Assembly (NCBI RefSeq): GCF_000519185.1
Contig: NZ_JAFA01000005.1
Span: 293,026 to 357,025 of the forward strand
Source: Paraburkholderia nodosa DSM 21604
Lineage (GTDB): Bacteria; Pseudomonadota; Gammaproteobacteria; Burkholderiales; Burkholderiaceae
Direction of reading: 5' to 3'
Length of the DNA stretch: 64,000 bases
Shown: positions 8,043-17,866 of the stretch, piece by piece
How the letters are laid out: each line of letters starts with the position of its first letter
Position numbering within the stretch: position 1 is the first letter of the stretch
Program-made: the position numbers and the translations under genes
Notes under the pieces: generated by a model
What the model was told of the DNA's origin: nothing
Database searches by the model: none
What the model saw: the letters and a program-made list of their open reading frames with translations, nothing else

Positions 8043-8753
8043 TTGAGTTCCAGCAACACAACCATTGGCGGCAGCACCGCCACCGTGTCGCAGCAACTGC
8101 TCGACACCATGAACGGCACGAGCTCGAGTTCGTCGTCGTCGTCGAGCGGCACGAGCGCGAGCGACCTGCAGACCACCTTCTTGCGGATGCTCGTCGCGCA
8201 ATTGCAGAACCAGGACCCGACTAATCCGATGGACAGCTCGCAGATGACCTCGCAGCTCGCCCAGATCAACACGGTCTCGGGCATCCAGCAGCTCAATACG
8301 TCGCTGTCATCGCTCTCCACGCAGCTTTCGGCTGGCCAGAACGCGCAGGCTGCGCTGCTCATCGGCTCGACCGTGCTCGCTCCGGGCAGCAGCGCCGCCG
8401 TGTCGAGCGGGACGTCGCCGCAACTCGGCGTCACGCTGCCAGCGGCGGTGTCGGACGTGAAGCTCACGATCACCAATTCGGCAGGCCAGGTCGTCAACAC
8501 GCTCGACCTCGGCGCGCAGTCGGCCGGCACCGTGCCGGTCACCTGGAACGGCAAGGACAGCTCGGGCAACACGGTCGCCGACGGCACCTACACGATCAGC
8601 GCCAGCGCGACGACCAACGGTCAGTCCGCCACGGCAACCGCGCTCGTCGCGAGCCAGGTGCAGGGCGTGGTCCAGCAGTCGGACGGCACGGCGAGCCTCT
8701 CGCTCGCCAACGGCAAAACGGTCGCGCTTTCGAGCGTCGGCGCCATTCTCTGA
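8043..8753 (+). CDS. flgD: Flagellar hook cap / hook assembly protein FlgD
   Basis: FlgD caps the growing hook and promotes FlgE polymerisation. The conserved N-terminal region (DLQTTFLRMLVAQLQNQDPTNPMD) is at about residues 40-63. The C-terminal half has the FlgD Ig/tudor-like pattern, including VTWNGKDSSGNTVADGTY. The start is a TTG preceded by GAGGGAGAA. A Ser-rich stretch near residues 24-36 is encoded by repeated TCG codons. Length (236) is normal. Confidence 0.94.
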   Translation: MSSSNTTIGGSTATVSQQLLDTMNGTSSSSSSSSSGTSASDLQTTFLRMLVAQLQNQDPTNPMDSSQMTSQLAQINTVSGIQQLNTSLSSLSTQLSAGQNAQAALLIGSTVLAPGSSAAVSSGTSPQLGVTLPAAVSDVKLTITNSAGQVVNTLDLGAQSAGTVPVTWNGKDSSGNTVADGTYTISASATTNGQSATATALVASQVQGVVQQSDGTASLSLANGKTVALSSVGAIL

Positions 8754-8779
8754 ACACGATAAAGGCGGAGTAGACAAAC

Positions 8780-10018
8780 ATGGGCTACCAGCAAGGATTG
8801 AGCGGCCTCGCCGCGTCGTCGAACGACCTCGACGTGATCGGCAACAACATCGCCAATGCGAACACCGTTGGCTTCAAGCAGAGCACGGCGCAGTTCGCCG
8901 ACGTCTACGCGAACACCATCGCGACGTCGGTGGGCAACCAGATCGGCCTCGGCGCCTCGCTCCAGACCGTGCAGCAGGACTTCGCGCAAGGCACGATCAG
9001 CACGACGGGCCAGGCGCTGAACGTCGCCATCAACGGCAACGGCTTCTACCAGATGTCGAACAACGGCACGATCACGTATTCGCGCAACGGCGTGTTCCAG
9101 CTCGACAAGAACGGCTTTATCACCGACGCGTCGGGCAATGACCTGATGGGCTATGCCGCCAGTTCGACGGGCGTGGTCAATACGGCGCAAACCGTGCCGC
9201 TGCAGGTGCCGACCACCAACATCGCGCCGGTTGCGACCAAGAACATTACGGCGCAGCTGAACCTGAACGCGCAGGCCACGACGCCGACCACGACACCCTT
9301 CAGCGCAACCGACTCGTCGAGCTACACGTATTCGACGTCGGTCACGGCCTACGACACGCTCGGCGGCACCCAGACGGTCAACATGTATTTCGCGAAAGAC
9401 GCGACGAGCGGCCAGTGGGACGTGTATGCCGGTCAGGCCGGCTCGGTGACGAAGCTCGGCACGGCACAGTTCAGCTCGTCCGGCGCGCTCCAGAGCATCA
9501 CGGCCTCGGGCACGGCAACGACCAACGGGACCACGTCGCTCACGTTCAACATTACGCCGGCGGACGGCTCCACGACGCCCCAGTCGCTGACGCTCGACCT
9601 CGCGGGCACGACGCAGTACGGCTCGGCCAACGGCGTGAACAACCTCGCCCAGGACGGCTACGCGAGCGGCACGCTCTCAAACTTCTCGATCGGCGCGGAC
9701 GGCACCATCACGGGCAATTACTCGAACGGCCAGACCATGGCGCTCGGCCAGATCGTGCTCGCCAACTTCAACAACCCGAACGGCCTGCTGAACCTGGGCG
9801 GCAACCAGTTCCAGCAAACGGCGGCATCGGGCGTCGCGCAGGTCTCCACGCCGGGCAGCACGAACCACGGCACGCTCACGGGCGGCGCGCTCGAAGCGTC
9901 GAACGTCGACCTGACGAACCAGCTCGTCGACCTGATCACGGCCCAGCGCAACTACCAGGCGAACGCGCAGACCATCAAGACGCAGCAGACCGTCGACCAG
10001 ACGCTGCTGCAGATGTAA
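8780..10018 (+). CDS. flgE: Flagellar hook protein FlgE
   Basis: FlgE is the hook subunit. The N-terminus (MGYQQGLSGLAASSNDLDVI, then GNNIANANTVGFKQS) and C-terminus (EASNVDLTNQLVDLITAQRN) are the conserved D0 segments of axial proteins, with Thr/Ser/Asn-rich domains between. Length is 412. It lies 26 bp after flgD with GGCGGAG upstream. Confidence 0.95.
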   Translation: MGYQQGLSGLAASSNDLDVIGNNIANANTVGFKQSTAQFADVYANTIATSVGNQIGLGASLQTVQQDFAQGTISTTGQALNVAINGNGFYQMSNNGTITYSRNGVFQLDKNGFITDASGNDLMGYAASSTGVVNTAQTVPLQVPTTNIAPVATKNITAQLNLNAQATTPTTTPFSATDSSSYTYSTSVTAYDTLGGTQTVNMYFAKDATSGQWDVYAGQAGSVTKLGTAQFSSSGALQSITASGTATTNGTTSLTFNITPADGSTTPQSLTLDLAGTTQYGSANGVNNLAQDGYASGTLSNFSIGADGTITGNYSNGQTMALGQIVLANFNNPNGLLNLGGNQFQQTAASGVAQVSTPGSTNHGTLTGGALEASNVDLTNQLVDLITAQRNYQANAQTIKTQQTVDQTLLQM

Positions 10019-10045
10019 CGCGTCTAACCACGTACCGGGCACATC

Positions 10046-10804
10046 ATGGACCGACTCATTTATACCGCGATGACGGGCGCGAGCCAGGCGCTCGAGCAGC
10101 AGGCCGTCGTCGCGAACAACCTCGCGAACGTCTCGACCACGGGCTTTCGCGCGCAGCTCGCCAACTTTCGCGCCGTGCCGATGTCGTTCGGCGACGGCTC
10201 GACGGTGAACGACCAGACCACGCGCACCTACGTGCTCTCGGCGACGCCTGGCTCGGACATGACGCCCGGTGCGATCTCGCATACCGGAAACCCGCTCGAC
10301 ATCGCCATTCAGGGCCAGGGTTTCATGGCCGTGCAGACGGCCGACGGCAACGAGGCCTATACGCGTGCGGGCAACCTGCACGTCGATGAAAACGGCCAGC
10401 TCGTCACGGCCGCCAACCTGCAGGTGATCGGCGGCGGCGGCCCGATCGCGGTGCCGCCCGGTTCGGCGATCACGATCGGCAAGGACGGCACAGTTTCGGC
10501 CATTGCGCCGGGCAGCCCCGCCAACGCGATCGCCATGATCGACCAGATCAAGTTCGTCAACCCGCCGGCCGGTGCGCTCACGCGCGGTGACGACGGTCTT
10601 TTCCACACGTCGGACGGCAACCCCGCCGACGCGGACCAGACCGTGCAGGTCGCGACCGAGTCGCTCGAGGGCAGCAACGTGAACCCGGTGGCGGCGATGG
10701 TCTCGATGATCACCAACGCGCGCCAGTTCCAGATGCAGACCAAGCTGCTCCAGAACGCTGACCAGAACGAGCAGAGCGCGAACCAGCTGCTCAACTTCAG
10801 CTAA
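10046..10804 (+). CDS. flgF: Flagellar proximal rod protein FlgF
   Basis: FlgF is a rod subunit of 252 residues. It begins [20 protein letters not shown] followed by [17 protein letters not shown], the canonical rod motif, and ends with [20 protein letters not shown] plus a helical tail. It is 27 bp downstream of flgE. Confidence 0.95.
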   Translation: MDRLIYTAMTGASQALEQQAVVANNLANVSTTGFRAQLANFRAVPMSFGDGSTVNDQTTRTYVLSATPGSDMTPGAISHTGNPLDIAIQGQGFMAVQTADGNEAYTRAGNLHVDENGQLVTAANLQVIGGGGPIAVPPGSAITIGKDGTVSAIAPGSPANAIAMIDQIKFVNPPAGALTRGDDGLFHTSDGNPADADQTVQVATESLEGSNVNPVAAMVSMITNARQFQMQTKLLQNADQNEQSANQLLNFS

Positions 10805-10869
10805 GCCATTTCAAGTTAAATGAAGGCCGCCTCGCGCCACGCGCGAGGCCGGACCGGGAGAAAGACACC

Positions 10870-11658
10870 GTGAACCGATCGCTCTACATCGCCGCCACCG
10901 GCATGAACGCCCAGCAGGCGCAGATGGACGTGATCTCGAACAACCTCGCGAACGTGAGCACCAATGGCTTCAAGGGCTCGCGCGCCGTGTTCGAGGACCT
11001 CATGTACCAGACGCTGCGCCAGCCGGGTGCGAACTCGACCCAGCAAACCGAACTGCCTTCGGGCAGCCAGGTGGGCACGGGCGTGCAGCAGGTGGCGACC
11101 GAGCGTCTCTACACGCAGGGCAACCTGCAGCAGACCGGCAACTCGAAGGACGTGGCGATCAACGGCGCGGGCTTCTTCCAGGTGCAGATGCCCGACGGCA
11201 CAACGGCCTACACGCGCGACGGCTCGTTCCAGACCAACTCGCAAGGCCAGCTCGTGACGGCGAGCGGCTACCAGGTGATCCCGGCGATCACGGTGCCCGC
11301 CAACGCCACCTCGCTCACCATCGGCAGCGACGGCGTGGTGACGGTCACGACGCCGGGCTCGAGCAACAACACGACCATCGGCACGCTGCAGCTCGCCATG
11401 TTCATCAACCCGACCGGCCTGCAGTCGAACGGGCAGAACCTGTTGTCGGAAACGGCATCGTCGGGCACGCCCACCGTTTCCACGCCGGGCCAGAACGCTT
11501 CGGGCACGCTCAACCAGGGCTACGTGGAATCGTCGAACGTGAACGTCGTGCAGGAGCTCGTGAACATGATCGAGACGCAGCGCGCCTACGAAATCAACAG
11601 CAAGGCGGTCACCACTTCTGACCAGATGCTGCAAACCCTCAGCCAGATGCAGGTCTGA
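10870..11658 (+). CDS. flgG: Flagellar distal rod protein FlgG
   Basis: FlgG is the distal rod subunit, 262 residues. [20 protein letters not shown] and [20 protein letters not shown] match the family closely, as does the end ([20 protein letters not shown]). The start is a GTG with a GGGAGAAA ribosome site. Confidence 0.96.
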   Translation: MNRSLYIAATGMNAQQAQMDVISNNLANVSTNGFKGSRAVFEDLMYQTLRQPGANSTQQTELPSGSQVGTGVQQVATERLYTQGNLQQTGNSKDVAINGAGFFQVQMPDGTTAYTRDGSFQTNSQGQLVTASGYQVIPAITVPANATSLTIGSDGVVTVTTPGSSNNTTIGTLQLAMFINPTGLQSNGQNLLSETASSGTPTVSTPGQNASGTLNQGYVESSNVNVVQELVNMIETQRAYEINSKAVTTSDQMLQTLSQMQV

Positions 11659-11681
11659 GGTCTCTCTGGTTAATCAAGTCG

Positions 11682-12404
11682 GTGAAGAATATGTCGCAGT
11701 CCGTTCGAAACCATCCTCGCATCCGCGCGCGGCATCCGGGCAATCCCCGGGCGCTCGTGGCGGCTGTGGCGCTCGCGATGCTGGCGGGCTGCGCCTACCT
11801 TCCCAACAAGCAACCAATCGTGCAGCAGCCGATGACGGCCGTGCCGCCCATGCCGCCCGCGAATCTGTCGCCGGGCGCCATCTACAACCCGGGCTACGCG
11901 GGACGGCCGCTCTTCGAGGATCAGCGTCCGCGCAATACCGGCGACATCCTCACGATCGTCATCTCCGAAAACATCAACGCGACCAAGTCGTCGGGCGCGA
12001 ATACCAAGCGCGGCAGCGCCACGAGCTTTGCGGGCACCGCGAACTTCCTGCCGGGCTTCTTCAACCGCGCGAACCTGAGTTCCACGGGCGCGAACCAGTT
12101 CGACGCCACGGGCGGCGCGAACGCTTCGAACACGTTCACGGGCGTCATCACCGTGACCGTGACGAACGTGCTGCCCAACGGCAATCTCGTCGTCTCCGGC
12201 GAGAAGCAGATGCTCATCAACCAGGGCAATGAATACGTGCGCTTTTCCGGCGTCGTCAATCCGAACACCGTTGCCGGAGATAACTCCGTGCTCTCGACCG
12301 ACGTCGCCGACGCGAAGATCGAATACTCCGCGAAAGGCGTGATCGACGAAGCCGAGACAATGGGCTGGCTGCAACGCTTCTTCCTGAACCTCGCCCCATG
12401 GTAA
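11682..12404 (+). CDS. flgH: Flagellar L-ring lipoprotein FlgH
   Basis: FlgH forms the outer-membrane L ring. A signal peptide with a lipobox (LAMLAGC, Cys near residue 36) marks it as a lipoprotein. The conserved parts [40 protein letters not shown] and [13 protein letters not shown] are present. The GTG at 11682 is used as start; an in-frame ATG at 11691 is equally possible and loses only three residues. The 3' end overlaps flgI by 7 bp. Confidence 0.94.
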   Translation: MKNMSQSVRNHPRIRARHPGNPRALVAAVALAMLAGCAYLPNKQPIVQQPMTAVPPMPPANLSPGAIYNPGYAGRPLFEDQRPRNTGDILTIVISENINATKSSGANTKRGSATSFAGTANFLPGFFNRANLSSTGANQFDATGGANASNTFTGVITVTVTNVLPNGNLVVSGEKQMLINQGNEYVRFSGVVNPNTVAGDNSVLSTDVADAKIEYSAKGVIDEAETMGWLQRFFLNLAPW

Positions 12405-13597
12405 AGATCCGCTTCCATCGTTCGCGCCGCTCGCGCGTGAAGGACGTGCTCGCCGCACTCGGCGTGGCGTTCGGCTTCGTGCTGGCCTGCGGCGCACTTG
12501 TCGCCTACGCGACGCCGGCGCGCGCCGAGCGCGTGAAAGACCTCGCGACCTTCCAGGGCGTGCGCGACAACCCGCTGATCGGCTACGGCCTCGTGGTGGG
12601 CCTCGACGGCACCGGCGACCAGACGACCCAGGCGCCGTTCACCACGCAGACGCTCGCGAACATGCTCGCGAACCTCGGCATCTCGATCAACAACACGTCG
12701 AGCTCGTCGGGTTCCTCGTCGACGCTCAACAACATGCAGCTGAAGAACGTCGCCGCGGTCATGGTGACGGCGGTGCTGCCGCCGTTCGCGCGGCCGGGCG
12801 AGCAGATCGACATCACGGTGTCGTCGCTCGCCAACGCGAAGAGCATTCGCGGCGGCACGCTGCTGCTCACGCCGCTCAAGGGCGCCGACGGCCAGGTCTA
12901 CGCGCTCGCGCAGGGCAACGTGGCCGTGGGCGGCGCGGGCGCCTCGGCCAACGGCAGCAGGGTGCAGGTGAACCAGCTCGCCGCGGGCCGCATCGCGGGC
13001 GGTGCGATCGTCGAGCGCTCGGTGATCTCGCCGGTTTCGCAGCAAGGCGGTCTGCTCACGCTGACCGTCAACGACATGGACTACGATACGACGCAGCGCA
13101 TCGTCTCGGCCGTCAACAACATGTTCGGCCCGGGCACGGCTTCGCCGCTCGACGGCCGCACGATCCAGGTGCACGGGCCGGCCGATCCGGGGTCGCAGGT
13201 GGGCTTCATCGCGCAGATCCAGGACCTCAACGTGAATCCGGCCACGCCGGCCGCGAAGGTGATCCTGAACGCGCGCACCGGCTCGATCGTCATGAACCAG
13301 ATGGTGACGCTGGAGAGCTGCGCGGTCGCGCACGGTAATCTCTCGGTCGTCGTGAACACGCAGACGGCGGTAAGCCAGCCCGGCGCGTTCTCCAATGGCC
13401 AGACGGTGGCGACGCGCCAGTCGCAGATCCAGTTGAAGCAGGACAACGGATCGCTCAAGCTCGTCACGGCGGGCGCCAATCTCGCCGAGGTCGTGAAAGC
13501 GCTCAACGCGCTGGGCGCTACGCCGGCGGATCTGATGTCGATCCTGCAGGCGATGAAGGCGGCGGGTGCACTGCGCGCCGACCTCGAGATCATCTAA
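12398..13597 (+). CDS. flgI: Flagellar P-ring protein FlgI
   Basis: FlgI is the periplasmic P-ring subunit around the rod. A Sec signal peptide ends at ARA before [20 protein letters not shown], the conserved mature start. [11 protein letters not shown] and the C-terminal [20 protein letters not shown] are also typical. Its length is 399 residues, somewhat above the usual 365-370 because of a long N-region of the signal. It overlaps flgH, implying coupled translation of the two ring proteins. Confidence 0.95.
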   Translation: MVKIRFHRSRRSRVKDVLAALGVAFGFVLACGALVAYATPARAERVKDLATFQGVRDNPLIGYGLVVGLDGTGDQTTQAPFTTQTLANMLANLGISINNTSSSSGSSSTLNNMQLKNVAAVMVTAVLPPFARPGEQIDITVSSLANAKSIRGGTLLLTPLKGADGQVYALAQGNVAVGGAGASANGSRVQVNQLAAGRIAGGAIVERSVISPVSQQGGLLTLTVNDMDYDTTQRIVSAVNNMFGPGTASPLDGRTIQVHGPADPGSQVGFIAQIQDLNVNPATPAAKVILNARTGSIVMNQMVTLESCAVAHGNLSVVVNTQTAVSQPGAFSNGQTVATRQSQIQLKQDNGSLKLVTAGANLAEVVKALNALGATPADLMSILQAMKAAGALRADLEII

Positions 13598-13607
13598 GGG
13601 GTGTAAC

Positions 13608-14600
13608 TTGGATAATACGAAGAACATCGGCGGCGGCAGCCTCGACCTCACCAACCGCTTCGCGCTCGACGTGCAGGGCTTCGACTCGATGCGCGCCGCG
13701 GCGAACGCCTCGCCCCAGCAGGGCGTGAAGATGGCCGCGAAGCAGTTCGACGCGGTCTTCACGCAGATGATGCTCAAGAGCATGCGCGAAGCGACGCCCG
13801 ACGACGGCCCGCTCGACTCGCACGACGGCGCCCAGTTCACTTCGATGATGGACCAGCAGCTCGCCCAGCAGATGTCGAACAAGGGCATCGGCGTGGCGAA
13901 CGCGATGCTCAAGCAGCTCATGCGCAGCATGGGCGGCGCGGCCGGTGCCGATGGCGCCGGCGGTGCAGGCGGCGTGGCGGGCGCGATCTCGGGGCTTTCG
14001 GGCAAGGACGCAAACGAGGGCAACCTCGCGATGCTCAACGCGCTCGGCCGCGCCTACGGCAACGCTGCCGCCAACGGCGCGCTCGCCAACGGCTCGGGCT
14101 ACAGCGGCAACAGCGCGCTCACGCCGCCGATCAAGGGCAACGGCGACGCCTCCGTGGACGCCTTCGTCGACAAGCTCGCCAACGCCGCACAGCAGGCCAG
14201 CTCGACCACGGGCATTCCGGCGCGCTTCATTCTCGGCCAGGCCGCGCTCGAATCGGGCTGGGGCAAGCGCGAGATCAAGAACGCCGACGGCTCGGCGAGC
14301 CACAACGTGTTCGGCATCAAGGCGAGCAAGGACTGGACCGGCAAGACCGTCTCGACGGTCACGACCGAGTACGTGAACGGCCAGCCGCATCGCATGGTGG
14401 AGAAGTTCCGCGCCTACGACTCGTACGAAGACGCGATGACCGACTACGCCACGCTGCTCAAGAGCAACCCGCGCTACGCGTCGGTGATCAACGGCTCGAA
14501 GAGCGCCGAAGGCTTCGCGCACGGCATGCAGCGCGCGGGCTACGCCACCGACCCGCACTATGCGAAAAAGCTGCTGACCATCATGCAGCGGATGGCCTGA
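13608..14600 (+). CDS. flgJ: Peptidoglycan hydrolase / rod cap FlgJ (two-domain)
   Basis: FlgJ caps the rod and opens the peptidoglycan for it. The N-terminal rod-binding domain is seen in KQFDAVFTQMMLKSMREATP. The C-terminal glucosaminidase domain is seen in ARFILGQAALESGWGKREIK, whose Glu in LESGWG is the expected catalytic acid, followed by NVFGIKA. TTG at 13608 is the likely start, six bases after AAGGGG and just past flgI. The frame is open further upstream but only inside flgI. Length is 330 residues. Gamma- and betaproteobacteria carry this two-domain form; many other groups have only the N-terminal part. Confidence 0.93.
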   Translation: MDNTKNIGGGSLDLTNRFALDVQGFDSMRAAANASPQQGVKMAAKQFDAVFTQMMLKSMREATPDDGPLDSHDGAQFTSMMDQQLAQQMSNKGIGVANAMLKQLMRSMGGAAGADGAGGAGGVAGAISGLSGKDANEGNLAMLNALGRAYGNAAANGALANGSGYSGNSALTPPIKGNGDASVDAFVDKLANAAQQASSTTGIPARFILGQAALESGWGKREIKNADGSASHNVFGIKASKDWTGKTVSTVTTEYVNGQPHRMVEKFRAYDSYEDAMTDYATLLKSNPRYASVINGSKSAEGFAHGMQRAGYATDPHYAKKLLTIMQRMA

Positions 14601-14736
14601 CGATCGGTTCGACGGCCGGCGCCGCGGTTGACGTCAGTTAGGCAAGCGCAAACGTTGCCTCGGCGCAGTTGCCGGAAGAAGCTGCGCACGCGTGTTTCAT
14701 GCAGGGAAAAGGCATATTTTTTTTACGCCCAATCCC

Positions 14737-14763
14737 TAAATTTTTCGTAATGTCTGCCGCTAA
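14737..14763 (+). promoter_or_regulatory. Sigma-28 (FliA) promoter of ycgR
   Basis: It reads TAAATTTT, an 11-base spacer and GCCGCTAA, with exactly the consensus spacing. It starts about 130 bp before the PilZ gene and separates it from the flgB-J unit. Confidence 0.75.
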
Positions 14764-14868
14764 TGCAGGCGAGATGGAAAAGCAATCCGGGCGGTCGGAC
14801 CGCCCGAACGGCGCGTGCGGAAAGGGTCCGCTCTCGCGCCGGCACGTTCACGAATTCCCGGCAGGCCG

Positions 14869-15639
14869 ATGAATACCGTTCAGTCGAATCCACAGGAAGC
14901 AGGCGAGGGCGCCGAGGGTGCCGACGGCTCCCACGATTTTGGGCGCCGCAATCCGCTCGAGATCGGCGTCCAGCTACGCAATCTCGTCAATCGCGGCGAC
15001 TTCCTGACCCTCCAGTATCGCGGCGGACAGCTCGTCACGCGCATTCTGGCCGTCAACGGACGCGAGCGCACTTTCGTGTTCGACTGGGGCGCGATGCCCG
15101 AGCAGAACACCGGCGTGCTCGCGGCGCCCGAGTGCCTGTTCCACGCCTCGCCCGACGGCGTACGCGTGGAGTTCAAGACGGCTACGCCGCGGCGCACCGA
15201 GTTCGAAGGGCACCCAGCGTTCGAAGCCGATTTCCCCGAAGTGCTGTTCTACGTGCAGCGGCGCGAGTACTTCCGCGTCGACACGCCCGTGCTCGAGCCG
15301 TGCATTTGCCGCGGCGAGCTGCCGAGCGGCGGCCCGCGCTTCGCGTACGAGGTGCATGACCTCTCGCTCGGCGGCCTCGGGCTGCGTACGACCGAGGAGC
15401 GCGTGGCGGATCTCGCCATGGGCCTCGTGCTGCCCGACGTCGAACTCGACCTGCGCGCGCACGGCAAGCTGCGCGTGGATCTCGCGCTCGTCGTGCTGCG
15501 TTTCATCGATCTGCCCAACGGCGACCGCCGCTATCACATGGGCTTTCGCTTCGACGCGCTGCCCGGCGCCTCCGAGAACACGCTGCAGCGCTATATCACG
15601 CAGCTCGAGATGAAGCGCCGCGCGCTCGCGCGTGCCTGA
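14869..15639 (+). CDS. ycgR: Flagellar brake protein YcgR (PilZ, c-di-GMP binding)
   Basis: YcgR binds c-di-GMP and slows the motor by contacting FliG/MotA. The N-terminal YcgR domain covers about residues 20-125. The PilZ domain begins at QRREYFRVDTP, the RxxxR motif, and has DLSLGGLG as the D/NxSxxG motif. Both c-di-GMP contact motifs are intact. The chosen ATG at 14869 gives MNTVQSNPQE; the longer frame is low-quality. Length is 256 residues. It sits between flgJ and flgK behind its own sigma-28-like promoter, so the brake would be made with the late genes. Confidence 0.88.
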   Translation: MNTVQSNPQEAGEGAEGADGSHDFGRRNPLEIGVQLRNLVNRGDFLTLQYRGGQLVTRILAVNGRERTFVFDWGAMPEQNTGVLAAPECLFHASPDGVRVEFKTATPRRTEFEGHPAFEADFPEVLFYVQRREYFRVDTPVLEPCICRGELPSGGPRFAYEVHDLSLGGLGLRTTEERVADLAMGLVLPDVELDLRAHGKLRVDLALVVLRFIDLPNGDRRYHMGFRFDALPGASENTLQRYITQLEMKRRALARA

Positions 15640-15765
15640 GCGTTACCGCGTCACCCGCACGATCCGCAACACCCTGGCCGGCGCAGCGCATGTTGCGCCG
15701 GTTTGCCCGCCGCGCGGCGGGCGCGCACGCCCGCGCACGCTAACGTTTTCGCCCCCATCGGGCGC

Positions 15766-15792
15766 TCAATTTTTGCAGTGCGTTGCCGTTAT
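15766..15792 (+). promoter_or_regulatory. Sigma-28 (FliA) promoter of flgK-flgL
   Basis: It reads TCAATTTT, an 11-base spacer and GCCGTTAT, with exact consensus spacing. It lies about 57 bp before the flgK ATG. The -10 half is identical to that of the flgM promoter. Confidence 0.72.
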
Positions 15793-15848
15793 ACCGTGAG
15801 TACACCACGCGGTTTGCCAGGGGGGCAGGCCGCTTTCGAGGATCACGC

Positions 15849-17855
15849 ATGTCCAACATTTTCTCGATCGGTCTGAGCGGCCTGCAGGCGGCGCAGATTG
15901 GTATCTCGACCACCGGCGAGAACATCAGCAACTCGACGACCGCGGGCTACACCGTCGAGAAGCCGGTGTACCAGGAATCGGCAGGCCAGTACACGTCGAA
16001 CGGCTATCTCGGCAGCGGCGTCACCACCGCCACCGTGCAGCGCGCCTACAGCCAGTACCTCACGACGGCCGTCAACAATGCGCAGACGGCCAGCAGTTCG
16101 TACACGGCTTCGTACAACCTCGCCACGCAGCTCTCGAACCTCGTGGGCAGCCCGACCTCGGGCATCGCCACCGCGATCACGAACTTCTTCACGGGCCTGC
16201 AGAACGTCTCGAATTCGCCTTCGGATACCGCAGCGCGGCAAACCGTGCTCTCCGACGCGCAGACGCTCGCCACCCAGATCAACGCCGCGAGCCAGCAGTA
16301 CGACGCGATGCGCCAGAGCGTGAACACGCAGCTCACGAGCGCGGTCTCGCAAATCAACACCTACACGCAGCAGATCGCGAGCCTCAACGCGCAGATCACC
16401 TCCGCGAGCTCGGGCGGCCAGCAGCCGAACCAGCTGCTCGATCAGCGCGATCAAGCGGTCGCGAACCTCTCGCAGCTCGTGGGCGTACAGGTCGTGCAGG
16501 GCAGCACCGGCTACAGCGTGTTCCTCGGCAACGGCCAGCCGCTCGTGGTCAGCAGCCAGAGCTACAACCTCGGCACGCAGCCTTCGAGCACCAACCCGCA
16601 GGAACTGGCCGTGACCTGGCAGGGCCTGAATGGCGCGAGCGCCGCATCGCAAGGCGCGCCGCAGGTGCTGTCGTCGGCCGCACTGCAGGGCGGCACCGTG
16701 GGCGGCCTGGTTTCGTTCGTCTCGTCCACGCTCGATCCGGCGGAGTCGCAACTGGGCGCGATCGTGACGAGCTTCGCCGCGCAGGTGAACTCGCAGAACG
16801 CACTCGGTCTCACGCTCTCGGGCGGCGCGGGCGGCAATCTGTTCACGGTGGGCAACCCGCTCGTCACGGCCAGCTCGACGAATCCCGACACGCAGACCAC
16901 GGTCAGCGCGACGCTCACGAACAGCACGCAGCCGCTCACCGACAACTACAAGCTGAGCTACGACGGCACGAACTGGAACCTCACCGACACGACGACGAAC
17001 TCGCTGGTCGCGACCCAGCCGAACGGCACCGCGCCGATCACGATCGGCGGCTTTTCGATTACGCCTTCGGGGACGGTGAGCGCGGGCGACTCGTTCATGA
17101 TCCAGCCGACGGCCGGCGCGCTCGCGAGCTTCTCGGTCGCGACCAGCGACCCCGCGGCCATCGCGGCGGCCACGCCGGTCGTCGTGTCGGCGTCCACGAA
17201 GAACGCAGGCACGGCTACGGTTTCGCAGGGCACGGTCGGCGCAGGTTACTCGACCAGCGCGCTGCCCGTCACGCTCTCATACGCCTCGACGAGCACCACG
17301 ACCGGCACGCTGAGCGGTTTCCCCGTCGGTTCGAAGGTGCAGGTCACCGTGGCCGGCTCGAGCACGCCGACAACGTACACGATCACGAGCAACACGACGC
17401 CGGTGAGCTACGACGCCACCACGGGCGCGACGATCGCCATCATGGATTCCACGGGCACCGTCACGAACGCAAGCTTCACGATGACGGGCACCCCCTCCAA
17501 CAACGACACGTTCACGGTGGCGGGCAACAAGAGCGGCACGCAGGACGGCCGCAACGCACTCGCGATCGCGAACCTCACGTCGAGCACGGCGTACACGGGA
17601 TCGACCACGCTCACCACGGCGTATGCGAACTACGTGAACTCGATCGGCGACACGGCAAGCCAGCTCAAGGCGTCGAACACGTCGCAGCAGTCGCTCGTGA
17701 CGCAGCTCACGTCGCAGCAGCAGTCGGTGCAGGGTGTGAACCTCGACGAAGAAGCGGCGAACCTGCTGCAGTATCAGCAGCTCTATCAGGCCAACAGCAA
17801 GGTGATCCAGACAGCGGCGTCGCTGTTCCAGACCCTGCTCGGCATTTTCCAGTGA
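15849..17855 (+). CDS. flgK: Hook-filament junction protein 1, FlgK (HAP1)
   Basis: FlgK joins hook to filament. The start MSNIFSIGLSGLQAAQIGIS and the end LDEEAANLLQYQQLYQANSK are the conserved terminal helices. The ATG at 15849 follows GAGGA; 22 extra codons upstream are not conserved. At 668 residues it is longer than the enterobacterial form (about 550). The extra length is Thr/Ser-rich variable domain at about residues 380-600. Confidence 0.95.
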   Translation: MSNIFSIGLSGLQAAQIGISTTGENISNSTTAGYTVEKPVYQESAGQYTSNGYLGSGVTTATVQRAYSQYLTTAVNNAQTASSSYTASYNLATQLSNLVGSPTSGIATAITNFFTGLQNVSNSPSDTAARQTVLSDAQTLATQINAASQQYDAMRQSVNTQLTSAVSQINTYTQQIASLNAQITSASSGGQQPNQLLDQRDQAVANLSQLVGVQVVQGSTGYSVFLGNGQPLVVSSQSYNLGTQPSSTNPQELAVTWQGLNGASAASQGAPQVLSSAALQGGTVGGLVSFVSSTLDPAESQLGAIVTSFAAQVNSQNALGLTLSGGAGGNLFTVGNPLVTASSTNPDTQTTVSATLTNSTQPLTDNYKLSYDGTNWNLTDTTTNSLVATQPNGTAPITIGGFSITPSGTVSAGDSFMIQPTAGALASFSVATSDPAAIAAATPVVVSASTKNAGTATVSQGTVGAGYSTSALPVTLSYASTSTTTGTLSGFPVGSKVQVTVAGSSTPTTYTITSNTTPVSYDATTGATIAIMDSTGTVTNASFTMTGTPSNNDTFTVAGNKSGTQDGRNALAIANLTSSTAYTGSTTLTTAYANYVNSIGDTASQLKASNTSQQSLVTQLTSQQQSVQGVNLDEEAANLLQYQQLYQANSKVIQTAASLFQTLLGIFQ

Positions 17856-17866
17856 GGCGCTGACCC

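Noticed and set aside
8120..8150. Run of TCG/AGC codons in flgD as a phase-variable repeat
   Set aside because: The units are irregular three-base codons, not a pure tandem tract, and any change would stay in frame. It looks like ordinary low complexity.
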